Assembly (NCBI RefSeq): GCF_036263595.1 | Contig: NZ_DATAGQ010000167.1 | Coordinates: 1 to 64,000, forward strand | DNA: 64,000 bases | Source of the DNA: Geminicoccus sp036263595 | GTDB taxonomy: Bacteria; Pseudomonadota; Alphaproteobacteria; Geminicoccales; Geminicoccaceae | Direction: 5' to 3' | Part shown: piece by piece, positions 1 through 7,859 of the stretch | Numbering within the stretch: the first letter of the stretch is position 1 | How the letters are laid out: every line of letters begins with the position of its first letter | Notes under the pieces: model-generated | The model's database searches: none | Seen by the model: only the letters and a program-made list of their open reading frames with translations | What the model was told of the DNA's origin: nothing | Translations under genes and position numbers: made by a program

Positions 1-131
1 ATCGAGTGCTGGGCGACTACGGCGCCGTGCTCGATGCCACCTGCCAGGCCTGGAATAGGCTCCTCGCTGAGACCGGCCGGCTCGCCAGCCTCACCGCCTA
101 CCCCTACCTGCTCAAGTCAAAACTTCTATGA
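1..131 (+). mobile_element. 3' end of an IS630-family transposase (IS right end)
   Basis: The third frame reads without a stop from the window edge to TGA at 129-131. It gives DYGAVLDATCQAWNRLL followed by a short tail (AETGRLASLTAYPYLL), the typical end of IS630-family DDE transposases. The element enters from outside the window, so its catalytic residues and left end are not visible. It abuts an OxyR-like coding fragment that starts at about 132. IS630 elements duplicate a TA target; TA occurs at 137-138 and 140-141, so the exact junction cannot be fixed here. The family call rests on remembered conserved residues. Confidence 0.7.
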
Positions 132-743
132 GCCGGTATTATTCCCTCCATCGCCCCCTATCTCCTGCCCAAGGCCCTGCCGGCGATCCAGGCGGCCTAT
201 CCCGAGCTCGACCTGCAGCTGCGGGAAACCCAGACGCAGGGCCTGGTGGCCGAACTGCGCAAGGGGATGCTCGACCTGTTGCTGCTGGCCCTGCCGGTGC
301 ACGAGCGGGACGTGGAGACGATCCGGCTGTTCGACGACCGCTTCCTCGTCGCACGCAGCGCCACGGGCAAACCCGGCGGCGGTGGACGCATCGACCCGGC
401 GGCCCTCGACCGGGAGCGTCTGCTGCTCCTGGAAGAAGGCCACTGCCTGCGCGACCAGGCGCTCGCCTACTGCACGCGGCCGGCACATCACGGCCGGCTG
501 TCCGGCTTTGGCGCCTCCAGCCTCGCCACCATCATCCAGATGGTCGCGAACGGCTATGGCATCACGCTCTTGCCGGAGATCGCGGCCAGGACCGAGGTGA
601 CGGACGGGCGGATCGAGCTGGTCCGGTTCACCGACCCGGAGCCCTTTCGCGTGGTCGGCCTCGCCTGGCGGCGCACCTCGCCACGCAAGCGCGACTTCGT
701 CGAGATCGGCCAGCTGCTCACCGACTGCCGCGCGGGAATCTGA
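132..743 (+). pseudogene. OxyR-like LysR-family regulator, 5' end removed by the insertion sequence
   Basis: From 132 the frame gives GIIPSIAPYLLPKALPAIQ and continues to TGA at 741-743. It matches the substrate-binding half of OxyR-type LysR regulators, including the segment ERLLLLEEGHCLRDQAL, where the Cys is the residue OxyR uses for peroxide sensing, and the later GYGITLLPEIA. The N-terminal winged-helix DNA-binding domain (about 90 residues) is absent. A stop lies directly upstream in the same frame, and before it comes IS630 transposase sequence. A start at 246 could give 165 residues but would also cut the domain. A functional regulator is therefore unlikely from this copy. Confidence 0.75.
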
Positions 744-746
744 CCG

Positions 747-1856
747 TCAGCCGCCCGCCAGTGCCGCATCCAGCAGCGGTGTCGGATGATGCGGCGCATG
801 CTCGCGCGAGAGCGCGATCAGTCCGCCGAAGCGACGCTCCTTCTTCGCCTGGTGGTTCTGCGCGATGTCCGCCAGCCGGTGGCGCAGATAGGGATTGGAG
901 AAGCGTTCCATCGTGGTCCGCCGGTATTCCTCCGCCTCCTCGCCGAGACCGATCGCGACGAAAACCGGCAGCACCTCGTCGTCATAGACCCGGTCGAGGC
1001 TGGCCAGCATGTCGACGTCCTGCAGGGTCTGCAGCACGGTCTCATCAGCCGGCCGCCCCTCGATCAGCCAGCGCTCGGCGAGCCAGGTGTGGCCGAGGTT
1101 CAGGATGAACAGCTTGAGGCGGGCGTAGCGCTCCAGATCGGGCGTCACCACCAGGTCGCGGTGTTTGAGCGGCACGAACAGGCCCGGCATGTCCCGGATC
1201 GCCCAGAGCGCATAGGGCTCCGCCACGGCACCCACCGGCTCGATCGGCTCGCTGACGATCCTGTCCACCAGGCTGTCGGCGAACACGACCTCGTTGTCCA
1301 GCCAGGCGAGGAAGCCGTCCGAGGCGCCCCATCTGCCTGCAAGCTGGCTGACGATCCGGCGCAGCACCTTGCCGTTGTCGGTGACCAGCTCGAGCGGGAA
1401 CACCGACAAGGGAGCGCCGCCTTCCTCGAAGCGTGCCTGCAGGAGCTTGAGGAGCTTGCCGGGGAACGACCGCGGCACGGGCGTGCCGGCATGGTCCTCG
1501 TCGTGCAGCTCGTAGCCGCGGTCGGCGGTGTTGCTGATCCAGGCGCGGATGCGCGGGTCCACCGCCTCGGCGCGGACATCGTCCCAGTGGGTCACGGCAT
1601 CCAGCGCCTTGATGACGCTGGTCACCTGGATCTGCCGGTCGACCGGCTCGCCGTGGACCAGCCCGCGGATGTGGATCGGGAAGCCGGCGCCATAGGCCAG
1701 CGCCTGTGCCCGCCTGGCCGCTTCCGGGGTCCCGCTCGTGGTCACCGCGATCACCGGTCCGGCCGCCTCGCCGGCGGCCAGGGCCTCGTCGATCATCAGG
1801 TCGGCATGAGCCTGGAGAAGGCGGCCGGTGCCGATCTGCAGGATGGCAGGATGCAT
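747..1856 (-). CDS. Mannitol dehydrogenase-family oxidoreductase (altronate/mannonate or polyol type)
   Basis: A 369-residue NAD-dependent polyol-specific long-chain dehydrogenase. The N-terminus has a Rossmann-type glycine stretch (LQIGTGRLLQAHAD, residues 6-19). The C-terminal domain holds the family catalytic motif K-x4-N-x2-H as K248, N253 and H256 (LKLFILNLGH). The length and the LQIGTG start resemble tagaturonate reductases (UxaB) more than mannitol 2-dehydrogenases of about 490 residues. The ATG at 1854-1856 follows a GAGGAC ribosome site. The gene lies 7 bases downstream of a zinc dehydrogenase on the same strand, so the two probably work in sequence on one sugar acid or polyol. The substrate cannot be read from sequence alone. 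Confidence 0.82.
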   Translation of the reverse strand: MHPAILQIGTGRLLQAHADLMIDEALAAGEAAGPVIAVTTSGTPEAARRAQALAYGAGFPIHIRGLVHGEPVDRQIQVTSVIKALDAVTHWDDVRAEAVDPRIRAWISNTADRGYELHDEDHAGTPVPRSFPGKLLKLLQARFEEGGAPLSVFPLELVTDNGKVLRRIVSQLAGRWGASDGFLAWLDNEVVFADSLVDRIVSEPIEPVGAVAEPYALWAIRDMPGLFVPLKHRDLVVTPDLERYARLKLFILNLGHTWLAERWLIEGRPADETVLQTLQDVDMLASLDRVYDDEVLPVFVAIGLGEEAEEYRRTTMERFSNPYLRHRLADIAQNHQAKKERRFGGLIALSREHAPHHPTPLLDAALAGG

Positions 1857-1863
1857 CAGGTCC

Positions 1864-2877
1864 TCACGCCAGCTCGATCATCGCCTTGACCACGCCCGCC
1901 TCCGGGGTGGTCCAGGCGGGGAAGCGCCCCACCGCCTCCTCCAGCGGTGCGCGGTGCGTGATCAGCTTGTCGACCTGCACGGCGCCGGAGCGGACCGCCG
2001 AGAGCACCTCCACGAAGTCGACATCGGTCGCGTTGCGGCTGGCATAGACCGTCAGCTCGCGCTTGTGCAGCTCGGGGTCGGAGAAGGTGAGGTCGGTACG
2101 CACCACCCCGGCGAAGATCAGCGCCCCGCCATGGGCGACCAGGCCGAAGCTCGCCTCCATCGCCTTGGGGTTGCCGGTGGCGTCGATCACCCGGTCGTAG
2201 AGGTCGCCGTCCGTCCGCTTCTTCGCCCGCTCGACCAGATCCGGCCCGGCCCGTTCGGCCTGCTCGAAGCCCAGCTCGCGCGCCGCGAAATCGAGCCGGT
2301 CGTCGCGCCCGTCAACCAGGGTGACCTCGGCCCCTCGCGACCGGGCGAAGATCGCGCAGGCAAGACCGATCGGTCCCGACCCCACCACCAGCGTCCGCTC
2401 GCCCCCTTCGAAGTCGCCCCGCCGCGCCGCATGGGCACCGATCGCCAGGAACTCGATCAGGGCCGCCTGGTCGAGCGGGATGCCCTCGGCGGGAAACACG
2501 ACCCGGCGCGGCAGGACCAGGTAGTCGGTCATGCCACCGTCGCAATGCACGCCCAGCACTTGCATCGAGGTGCAGCAATTGGTCTTGCCCTTGCGGCAGG
2601 CCACGCAGTGTCCGCAGGTGAGGTAGGGCATGATGTAGACGGGCGTGCCGACGCTCAGCTCGACCCCGGCACCTGCCTCGGCCACCTCGCCGGAAAGCTC
2701 GTGCCCCATGATCCGGGGATATTCGAGGAACGGGTGCTTGCCGTTGAAGATGTGCAGGTCGGTCCCGCAGACGCCCATGCGCCGGATCCGTACCAGCACC
2801 TCGTCGCGGCCCGGCCGCGGCACGGGCTTCTCCACGATCGTGAGCACGCCAGGCGTCTCGCAAACCACCGCACGCAT
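1864..2877 (-). CDS. Zinc-dependent alcohol dehydrogenase, L-galactonate/L-gulonate 5-dehydrogenase-like
   Basis: A 337-residue medium-chain dehydrogenase. Catalytic zinc ligands are C37 (GVCGTDLH), H59 and E60 (GHELSGEV). The structural zinc lobe is C88-x2-C91-x2-C94-x7-C102. The NAD site reads VVGSGPIGLA. The segment LHKRELTVYASRNAT is reminiscent of the YjjN/LgoD group, which oxidises L-galactonate to D-tagaturonate. With the UxaB-like enzyme next door this suggests a two-step conversion to altronate; that is inference. I chose the ATG at 2875-2877 because homology begins there; the open frame continues to 3033 with unrelated residues. It is the first gene of a two-gene operon. Confidence 0.8.
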   Translation of the reverse strand: MRAVVCETPGVLTIVEKPVPRPGRDEVLVRIRRMGVCGTDLHIFNGKHPFLEYPRIMGHELSGEVAEAGAGVELSVGTPVYIMPYLTCGHCVACRKGKTNCCTSMQVLGVHCDGGMTDYLVLPRRVVFPAEGIPLDQAALIEFLAIGAHAARRGDFEGGERTLVVGSGPIGLACAIFARSRGAEVTLVDGRDDRLDFAARELGFEQAERAGPDLVERAKKRTDGDLYDRVIDATGNPKAMEASFGLVAHGGALIFAGVVRTDLTFSDPELHKRELTVYASRNATDVDFVEVLSAVRSGAVQVDKLITHRAPLEEAVGRFPAWTTPEAGVVKAMIELA

Positions 2878-3036
2878 ATCGCCATCGCCTCCCGCCATCC
2901 TGCGCGCGGACCCTAGGATCAGATGCGTGCAGCGGCCAGCTTTTGTGACCGGCCATGGCCCTTGGCGGCCAGGCCCTTCCGGCGGAACTTCATTCCGGCG
3001 CGGTGTGTTCCATGACACGAACGACAGGAGCAACGC

Positions 3037-3267
3037 ATGGCCTATTCACCGACAACCACGCATCAGGAACGCTCGCTCTCCCAAGGGGGCTTCCTCTCAC
3101 CCGGCCAGCGCAGCGCCTATGTCCTGGGCGGCCTCGCACTCGCGGCAATGGGCATGAAGCCGCGCCCGAACATGCTGCTCAACCTGCTCACCCTGGGTGC
3201 CGGCGCCTATCTGGCTTATCGAGGCTCGACGGGCTACTGCCCGGTCAAGGCGCTCATCAAGGGCTGA
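3037..3267 (+). CDS. DUF2892-type small membrane protein (YgaP transmembrane-like)
   Basis: A 76-residue protein with two closely spaced hydrophobic segments (about 28-40 and 46-60) and the ending GYCPVKALIKG, as in DUF2892 proteins. These form a two-helix hairpin in the inner membrane, alone or after a rhodanese domain as in E. coli YgaP. No rhodanese is encoded here. The ATG at 3037 follows AGGAGC. A strong hairpin 11 bases after the stop ends the transcript. Function is unknown. Confidence 0.75.
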   Translation: MAYSPTTTHQERSLSQGGFLSPGQRSAYVLGGLALAAMGMKPRPNMLLNLLTLGAGAYLAYRGSTGYCPVKALIKG

Positions 3268-3278
3268 TGCAGCCGGAC

Positions 3279-3314
3279 ATGAAACGGCCAGACCGGATGG
3301 CCTGGCCGTTTCAT
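3279..3314. terminator. Bidirectional hairpin terminator
   Basis: ATGAAACGGCCAG (3279-3291) and CTGGCCGTTTCAT (3302-3314) form a perfect 13-bp stem with a 10-base loop. The hairpin lies between two convergent genes ending at 3267 and 3334, so it can serve both. There is no long T run. Confidence 0.75.
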
Positions 3315-3333
3315 GGATTGTCCGGCGCAGGCG

Positions 3334-3594
3334 TCAGGCCCGCGAGCGGCGTCCTGCGATCGCGCCATAGATCGCCAGCACGATGATCGCGCCGACGACC
3401 GCGCCGATGAAGCCTGCACCTTCGCCAGCACGATACCAGCCGACGGCCTGGCCCAGGTAGGAAGCGAGGAACGCCCCGACGATGCCGAGAATGGTCGTCA
3501 GGATGAATCCGCTCGGCTCGTTGCGGCCAGGCATGATCCACTTGGCCACGAGGCCTGCAAGAAACCCGATGATGATCGTCCAGATGATGCCCAT
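3334..3594 (-). CDS. GlsB/YeaQ/YmgE-family stress-response membrane protein
   Basis: An 86-residue inner-membrane protein with three hydrophobic segments (about 3-20, 28-50, 60-80), the motif GFLAGLVAKWIMPG near the start and repeated small-residue faces (GAVVGAIIVLAIYG). This is the transglycosylase-associated (GlsB/YeaQ) family, usually induced by envelope, acid or general stress. The ATG at 3592-3594 has a GAGGAA ribosome site. It is a single gene, convergent with the DUF2892 gene and sharing its terminator. Confidence 0.88.
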   Translation of the reverse strand: MGIIWTIIIGFLAGLVAKWIMPGRNEPSGFILTTILGIVGAFLASYLGQAVGWYRAGEGAGFIGAVVGAIIVLAIYGAIAGRRSRA

Positions 3595-3942
3595 GGCGCG
3601 TTCCTCAACTTGAACTTGTTCTACACAACACGGTCTGTACCAAAACGCGCCTCAACGCCACGTCGTCAGCAGTCGCACGAGGATCCTGACCCGCCGAGCG
3701 TAGACGTGACCGACCTGCGTGATGCGGCCGGCATCGGTCGTCCTGGTTGTTCCACCATGCAGGAAAGCGGCGTGCAGACCTGTGGTTTCCTGAAAGGCGC
3801 TCAATTCTCATGCATGGCTGCCTCGCGCTGCATCGTCCCCATGCAAGCGATGCCTTCCCGCGGCCGTCGTGAGCCGTCATGCTGGCCCGGCACGACGCTT
3901 GCTGCCCGATCTTGACGGGTACCTTCGTAAAGAGGCTCCGCG
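3595..3942. other. Intergenic region, no gene seen
   Basis: This stretch lies between two divergently transcribed genes (3594 leftward, 3943 rightward) and must hold both promoters. The open frames crossing it have no recognisable protein features and I treat them as chance. No convincing operator or RNA element was found. Confidence 0.5.
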
Positions 3943-6900
3943 ATGGCGATCCACGTCGCCCTGCACCACCGCACCAGCTACCGCTACGATCGCCGCGTCG
4001 CGCTCGGGCCGCAGATCGTCCGGCTCCGCCCGGCCCCACATACGCGCGGCCGCGTTCTGGGATATTCGCTGAAGGTCCAGCCCGAAGAGCACTTCATCAA
4101 CTGGCAGCAGGACCCGTTCGGCAACTGGCAGGCACGCTTCGTCTTCCCAGAAAAGACTGACCACTTCATCGTCGAGGTGGACCTCGTCGCCGAGATGGCG
4201 GTGTTCAATCCCTTCGAGTTCTTCGTGGAGGATTCCGCGCAGGAATGGCCGTTCACCTATAGCCAGGAGCTGAAGAAGGAGCTCCTGCCCTACCTGGAGA
4301 CCGAGGAGCCCGGCCCCCAATTGCGGGCCTTTCTGGCGGGGATCCCGCGGGCGCCCATCAACACGATCGACTTCGTCGTCGACCTGAACCGGCGCCTCCA
4401 GCAGGCGATCGGCTACGTGATCCGCCTGGAGCCCGGCATCCAGACGCCGGAGGAATCGCTTGCCCTGCGCACCGGATCGTGCCGCGACAGCTCCTGGCTG
4501 CTCGTGCAGGTCATGCGCAACCTCGGCATCGCCGCCCGCTTCGTGTCAGGCTACCTGATCCAGCTCGCCCCGGACGTGAAGTCGCTGGACGGCCCGTCCG
4601 GCACCGAGGTCGACTTCACCGACCTCCATGCCTGGTGCGAGGTGTTCATCCCCGGTGCCGGCTGGATCGGCCTGGACCCGACCTCCGGCCTGCTCGCCGG
4701 CGAGGGGCATGTCCCGCTGGCCGCCACCGCCGAGCCGCAGAACGCGGCGCCCATCAGCGGCGGCGTTGAGCCGGCCGAGGTTGAATTCGGCTTCGAGATG
4801 AAGGTCACCCGCATCCGCGAGACCCCGCGGGTGACCAAGCCCTATGCCGACGAGCAGTGGCAGGCGATCCTGGCGCAGGGTCGCAGGGTCGACGAGCGAC
4901 TGAAGGCCGGCGACGTGCGGCTGACCACCGGCGGCGAGCCCACCTTCGTATCGATCGACGACATGGAGGGGGCGGAGTGGAACACGGCCGCGGTCGGCCC
5001 CACCAAGCGCGTGCTCGCCGAGAACCTGATCCGCCGCCTGCGCGACCGCTTCGCGCCGGGTGGCCTGCTCCATTTCGGCCAGGGCAAGTGGTATCCGGGC
5101 GAGCAGCTGCCTCGCTGGGCGCTGGGCCTCTACTGGCGCAAGGACGGCGAGCAGCTCTGGCACGACCCGGACCTGATCGCCGATGCCGGTACCAGGGGCT
5201 CCGCCAACCCCGCCGATGCCGAGCGCTTCATCCACCGCCTGTGCGAGCATCTCAGGCTGGAAGGCGACTATGTCCTGCCGGCCTACGAGGACCCGGCCGT
5301 CTACCTGCTCAAGGAGGCGTCGCTCCCCGAGAACGTCACGGCCGCGGACAACAGGCTGGCAGACCCGGAGGAGCGCGCACGGGTGGCCCGCGTGTTCGAT
5401 CGGGGCCTCGGTACGCCGGTCGGCTACGTCCTGCCGATCCAGCCCTGGAACAGCCGCAATTTCGGACGCTGGGACAGCGAGCGCTGGTCGCTGCGACGCG
5501 AGAAGATGTTCCTGATCCCCGGCGATTCGCCGCTGGGATTGCGCCTGCCGCTCCAGTCGCTGCCCTGGATTCCGACCGTCGACTATCCCTACTATATTCC
5601 GGCCGATCCGTTCGCCGCCCATGCCGCCCTGCCGGGCGTGGACCCGCGCCTGCAGCGGCGCCTGGAGCGCCGGCCGACCCCGGAGAGGCAGGAGCGCCCG
5701 GCCACGAGCCGGCCGGTGCGCACGGCGCTGGCGGTGGAGCCGCGCGAGGGCACGCTGCACGTCTTCATGCCGCCCACGCCGTCCGCCGTGGAATATGTCG
5801 AGCTGGTTGCCGCCCTGGAGGAGAGCGCGCGCGATCTGGGTCAGCCCATCGTCATGGAGGGCTACACTCCTGCCTATGATCCGCGCATCGGCGTGATCAA
5901 GGTCACGCCCGACCCCGGCGTGATCGAGGTGAACGTCCATCCCGCCGAATCGTGGGACGAGGCGGTGGCGATCACCGAGGGCGTGTATGACGACGCGCAC
6001 CACAGCCGGCTCGGCACCGACAAGTTCATGATCGACGGCCGCCACACCGGGACGGGCGGCGGCAACCACATCGTGGTGGGTGGCGCCACCCCGCCCGACA
6101 GCCCGTTCCTGCGCCGCCCGGACCTGCTCGCCAGCCTGATCGGCTGCTGGCAGAATCACCCATCCCTGTCGTTCCTGTTCAGCGGCCTGTTCATCGGGCC
6201 GACCAGCCAGGCGCCGCGCATCGACGAGGCGCGCAACGACCAGCTCTACGAGATGGAGATCGCCCTTTCGCAGGTGCCCAGGCCCGGCGACGATGCGCCG
6301 GACGTGCCGCCCTGGCTGGTCGACCGGATCTTCCGCAACCTCCTGATCGACGTGTCCGGCAACACCCACCGTGCCGAGATCTGCATCGACAAGCTTTATT
6401 CGCCGGACGGTCCCACGGGTCGCCTGGGCCTGGTCGAATTCCGCGCCTTCGAGATGCCGCCGCACCCGCGCATGAGCCTGGCCCAGCAGCTTCTGCTGCG
6501 GTCGCTCATCTGCCGGTTCTGGGAGAAGCCCTGGCAGGGCAGGCTGGTCCGCTGGGGCACCTCGCTCCACGACCGGTTCATGCTGCCGGCCTTCCTGCAG
6601 AAGGACTTCGCCGACCTCCTGGCAGAATTGCGTGCGGACGGCTTCGACCTGAAGGAGGAATGGTTCGCGCCGCACCTGGAATTCCGCTTCCCGACCTGCG
6701 GCGACGCCCAGTTCGAGGACGTCCAGTTCGAGTTGCGCCAGGCCCTGGAGCCCTGGCACGTGATGGGCGAGGAGGGAGCGATCGGCGGCACGGTCCGCTA
6801 TGTCGACAGCTCGCTGGAGCGCCTGCAGGTGAAGATCCAGGGTGCCACGCCTGGCCGCCACGTCGTCACCTGCAACCGTGTCGCCATCCCGATGACCTCG

Positions 6901-7245
6901 ACCGGCACGCATGGCGAGTTCGTGGGCGGGGTGCGCTTTCGCGCCTGGCAGCCTGCTGCCTGCCTCCACCCCACGATCGGCGTCCATTCGCCCTTGGTCT
7001 TCGACCTCTACGACAGCTGGTCCGGTCGCTCGATCGGCGGCTGCACCTACCATGTCATGCACCCGGCCGGCCGCAACTACGAGAGCTTCCCGATCAACTC
7101 CTACGAGGCGGAAGCCCGCCGCCTCGCCCGGTTCGAACGCATCGGCCACAGCCAGGGCTCGTTCACCCCGCTGACCCCGACACCCAACCCCGACTTCCCG
7201 ATGACCCTGGACCTGCGGCGCGTAGGAGGGAGGGGTGCATGGTGA
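3943..7245 (+). CDS. DUF2126-family protein with N-terminal transglutaminase domain
   Basis: A 1100-residue cytoplasmic protein. Residues 1-95 are the bacterial transglutaminase-like N-terminal beta region (HHRTSYRYDRRV). The papain-like transglutaminase core has its triad at C180 (GSCRDSSW), H229 (DLHAWCEV) and D245 (LDPTSG). From about 310 to the end is DUF2126 (LTTGGEPTFVSIDD, HFGQGKWYPGEQLPRWALG). Such proteins are known next to ATP-grasp/alpha-E and transglutaminase genes, as here, in predicted peptide ligation or cleavage systems. The stop overlaps the next start by 7 bases. The ATG was chosen because the family's N-terminal motif begins within ten residues of it. The reaction is not established. 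Confidence 0.9.
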   Translation: MAIHVALHHRTSYRYDRRVALGPQIVRLRPAPHTRGRVLGYSLKVQPEEHFINWQQDPFGNWQARFVFPEKTDHFIVEVDLVAEMAVFNPFEFFVEDSAQEWPFTYSQELKKELLPYLETEEPGPQLRAFLAGIPRAPINTIDFVVDLNRRLQQAIGYVIRLEPGIQTPEESLALRTGSCRDSSWLLVQVMRNLGIAARFVSGYLIQLAPDVKSLDGPSGTEVDFTDLHAWCEVFIPGAGWIGLDPTSGLLAGEGHVPLAATAEPQNAAPISGGVEPAEVEFGFEMKVTRIRETPRVTKPYADEQWQAILAQGRRVDERLKAGDVRLTTGGEPTFVSIDDMEGAEWNTAAVGPTKRVLAENLIRRLRDRFAPGGLLHFGQGKWYPGEQLPRWALGLYWRKDGEQLWHDPDLIADAGTRGSANPADAERFIHRLCEHLRLEGDYVLPAYEDPAVYLLKEASLPENVTAADNRLADPEERARVARVFDRGLGTPVGYVLPIQPWNSRNFGRWDSERWSLRREKMFLIPGDSPLGLRLPLQSLPWIPTVDYPYYIPADPFAAHAALPGVDPRLQRRLERRPTPERQERPATSRPVRTALAVEPREGTLHVFMPPTPSAVEYVELVAALEESARDLGQPIVMEGYTPAYDPRIGVIKVTPDPGVIEVNVHPAESWDEAVAITEGVYDDAHHSRLGTDKFMIDGRHTGTGGGNHIVVGGATPPDSPFLRRPDLLASLIGCWQNHPSLSFLFSGLFIGPTSQAPRIDEARNDQLYEMEIALSQVPRPGDDAPDVPPWLVDRIFRNLLIDVSGNTHRAEICIDKLYSPDGPTGRLGLVEFRAFEMPPHPRMSLAQQLLLRSLICRFWEKPWQGRLVRWGTSLHDRFMLPAFLQKDFADLLAELRADGFDLKEEWFAPHLEFRFPTCGDAQFEDVQFELRQALEPWHVMGEEGAIGGTVRYVDSSLERLQVKIQGATPGRHVVTCNRVAIPMTSTGTHGEFVGGVRFRAWQPAACLHPTIGVHSPLVFDLYDSWSGRSIGGCTYHVMHPAGRNYESFPINSYEAEARRLARFERIGHSQGSFTPLTPTPNPDFPMTLDLRRVGGRGAW

Positions 7246-7760
7246 TCCGCGATGCATCATCCGCCGACCTGCAGGCATGCCAGGCGATCTACGCCTATTG
7301 GGTCGATCACGGTACCGGCAGCTTCGAGCTGGAACCGCCGGACCTGGCGGAACTGCAGCGGCGCCATGCCGAGGTGGTCGGCCGCGGGCTTCCCTGGCTC
7401 GTGGCGCTCGACCAGGAGGGAGCCGTCTGGGGTTATGCCTATGCGAACTGGTTCCGCCCGCGCCCGGCCTATCGCTTCGCGGCCGAGACCTCGATCTACG
7501 TGGACCCTGAAAAGGCCGGGCAGGGCATCGGCCGGGCCCTGCTGGCGACGCTGCTGCAACGCTGTGAGGCTAAGGGCATCCGGCAGGCGATCGCCGTCAT
7601 CGGCGATTCGGAAAATGCCGGGTCGATCGGGCTGCATGCGGCCCTGGGCTTCGAGCATACCGGGGCGATGCGCTCGACCGGATGGAAGTTCGGCCGGTGG
7701 CTGGATGTGGTGATCATGCAGAAGGAACTCGGCGCGGGTGCGGCCACACCGCCCGGCTGA
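7239..7760 (+). CDS. GNAT N-acetyltransferase, phosphinothricin acetyltransferase-like
   Basis: A 173-residue acetyltransferase. It begins MVIRDASSADLQACQAIY and has the acetyl-CoA pyrophosphate-binding loop EKAGQGIGRALLATLL around residues 90-105, followed by IAVIGDSENAGSIGLHAALGF. This pattern is that of the PAT/YncA/MddA group, which acetylates phosphinothricin, methionine sulfoximine or similar amino acids. The ATG at 7239 overlaps the DUF2126 stop (ATGGTGA), so translation is probably coupled. Placement inside a transglutaminase/ATP-grasp cluster is unusual and suggests that the acetyl acceptor is a product or by-product of that system. Confidence 0.85.
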   Translation: MVIRDASSADLQACQAIYAYWVDHGTGSFELEPPDLAELQRRHAEVVGRGLPWLVALDQEGAVWGYAYANWFRPRPAYRFAAETSIYVDPEKAGQGIGRALLATLLQRCEAKGIRQAIAVIGDSENAGSIGLHAALGFEHTGAMRSTGWKFGRWLDVVIMQKELGAGAATPPG

Positions 7761-7859
7761 TGGCCCCTGGGGGCGTCGGCGGCGTTGCCCCGGCTCGTGG
7801 CACGCTGATATCCATCGGCGGGCGGGCGACACTCGCGGGCAAAGGGCGGTGATTTCGAC

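Noticed and set aside
786..1889. A 367-codon plus-strand open frame
   Set aside because: Antisense to the mannitol dehydrogenase-family gene, whose catalytic motif is intact.
4546..7278. A 910-codon open frame on the minus strand opposite the DUF2126 gene
   Set aside because: It is rich in His, Arg, Ala and Gly without any family feature and mirrors the plus-strand codons; a high-GC shadow.
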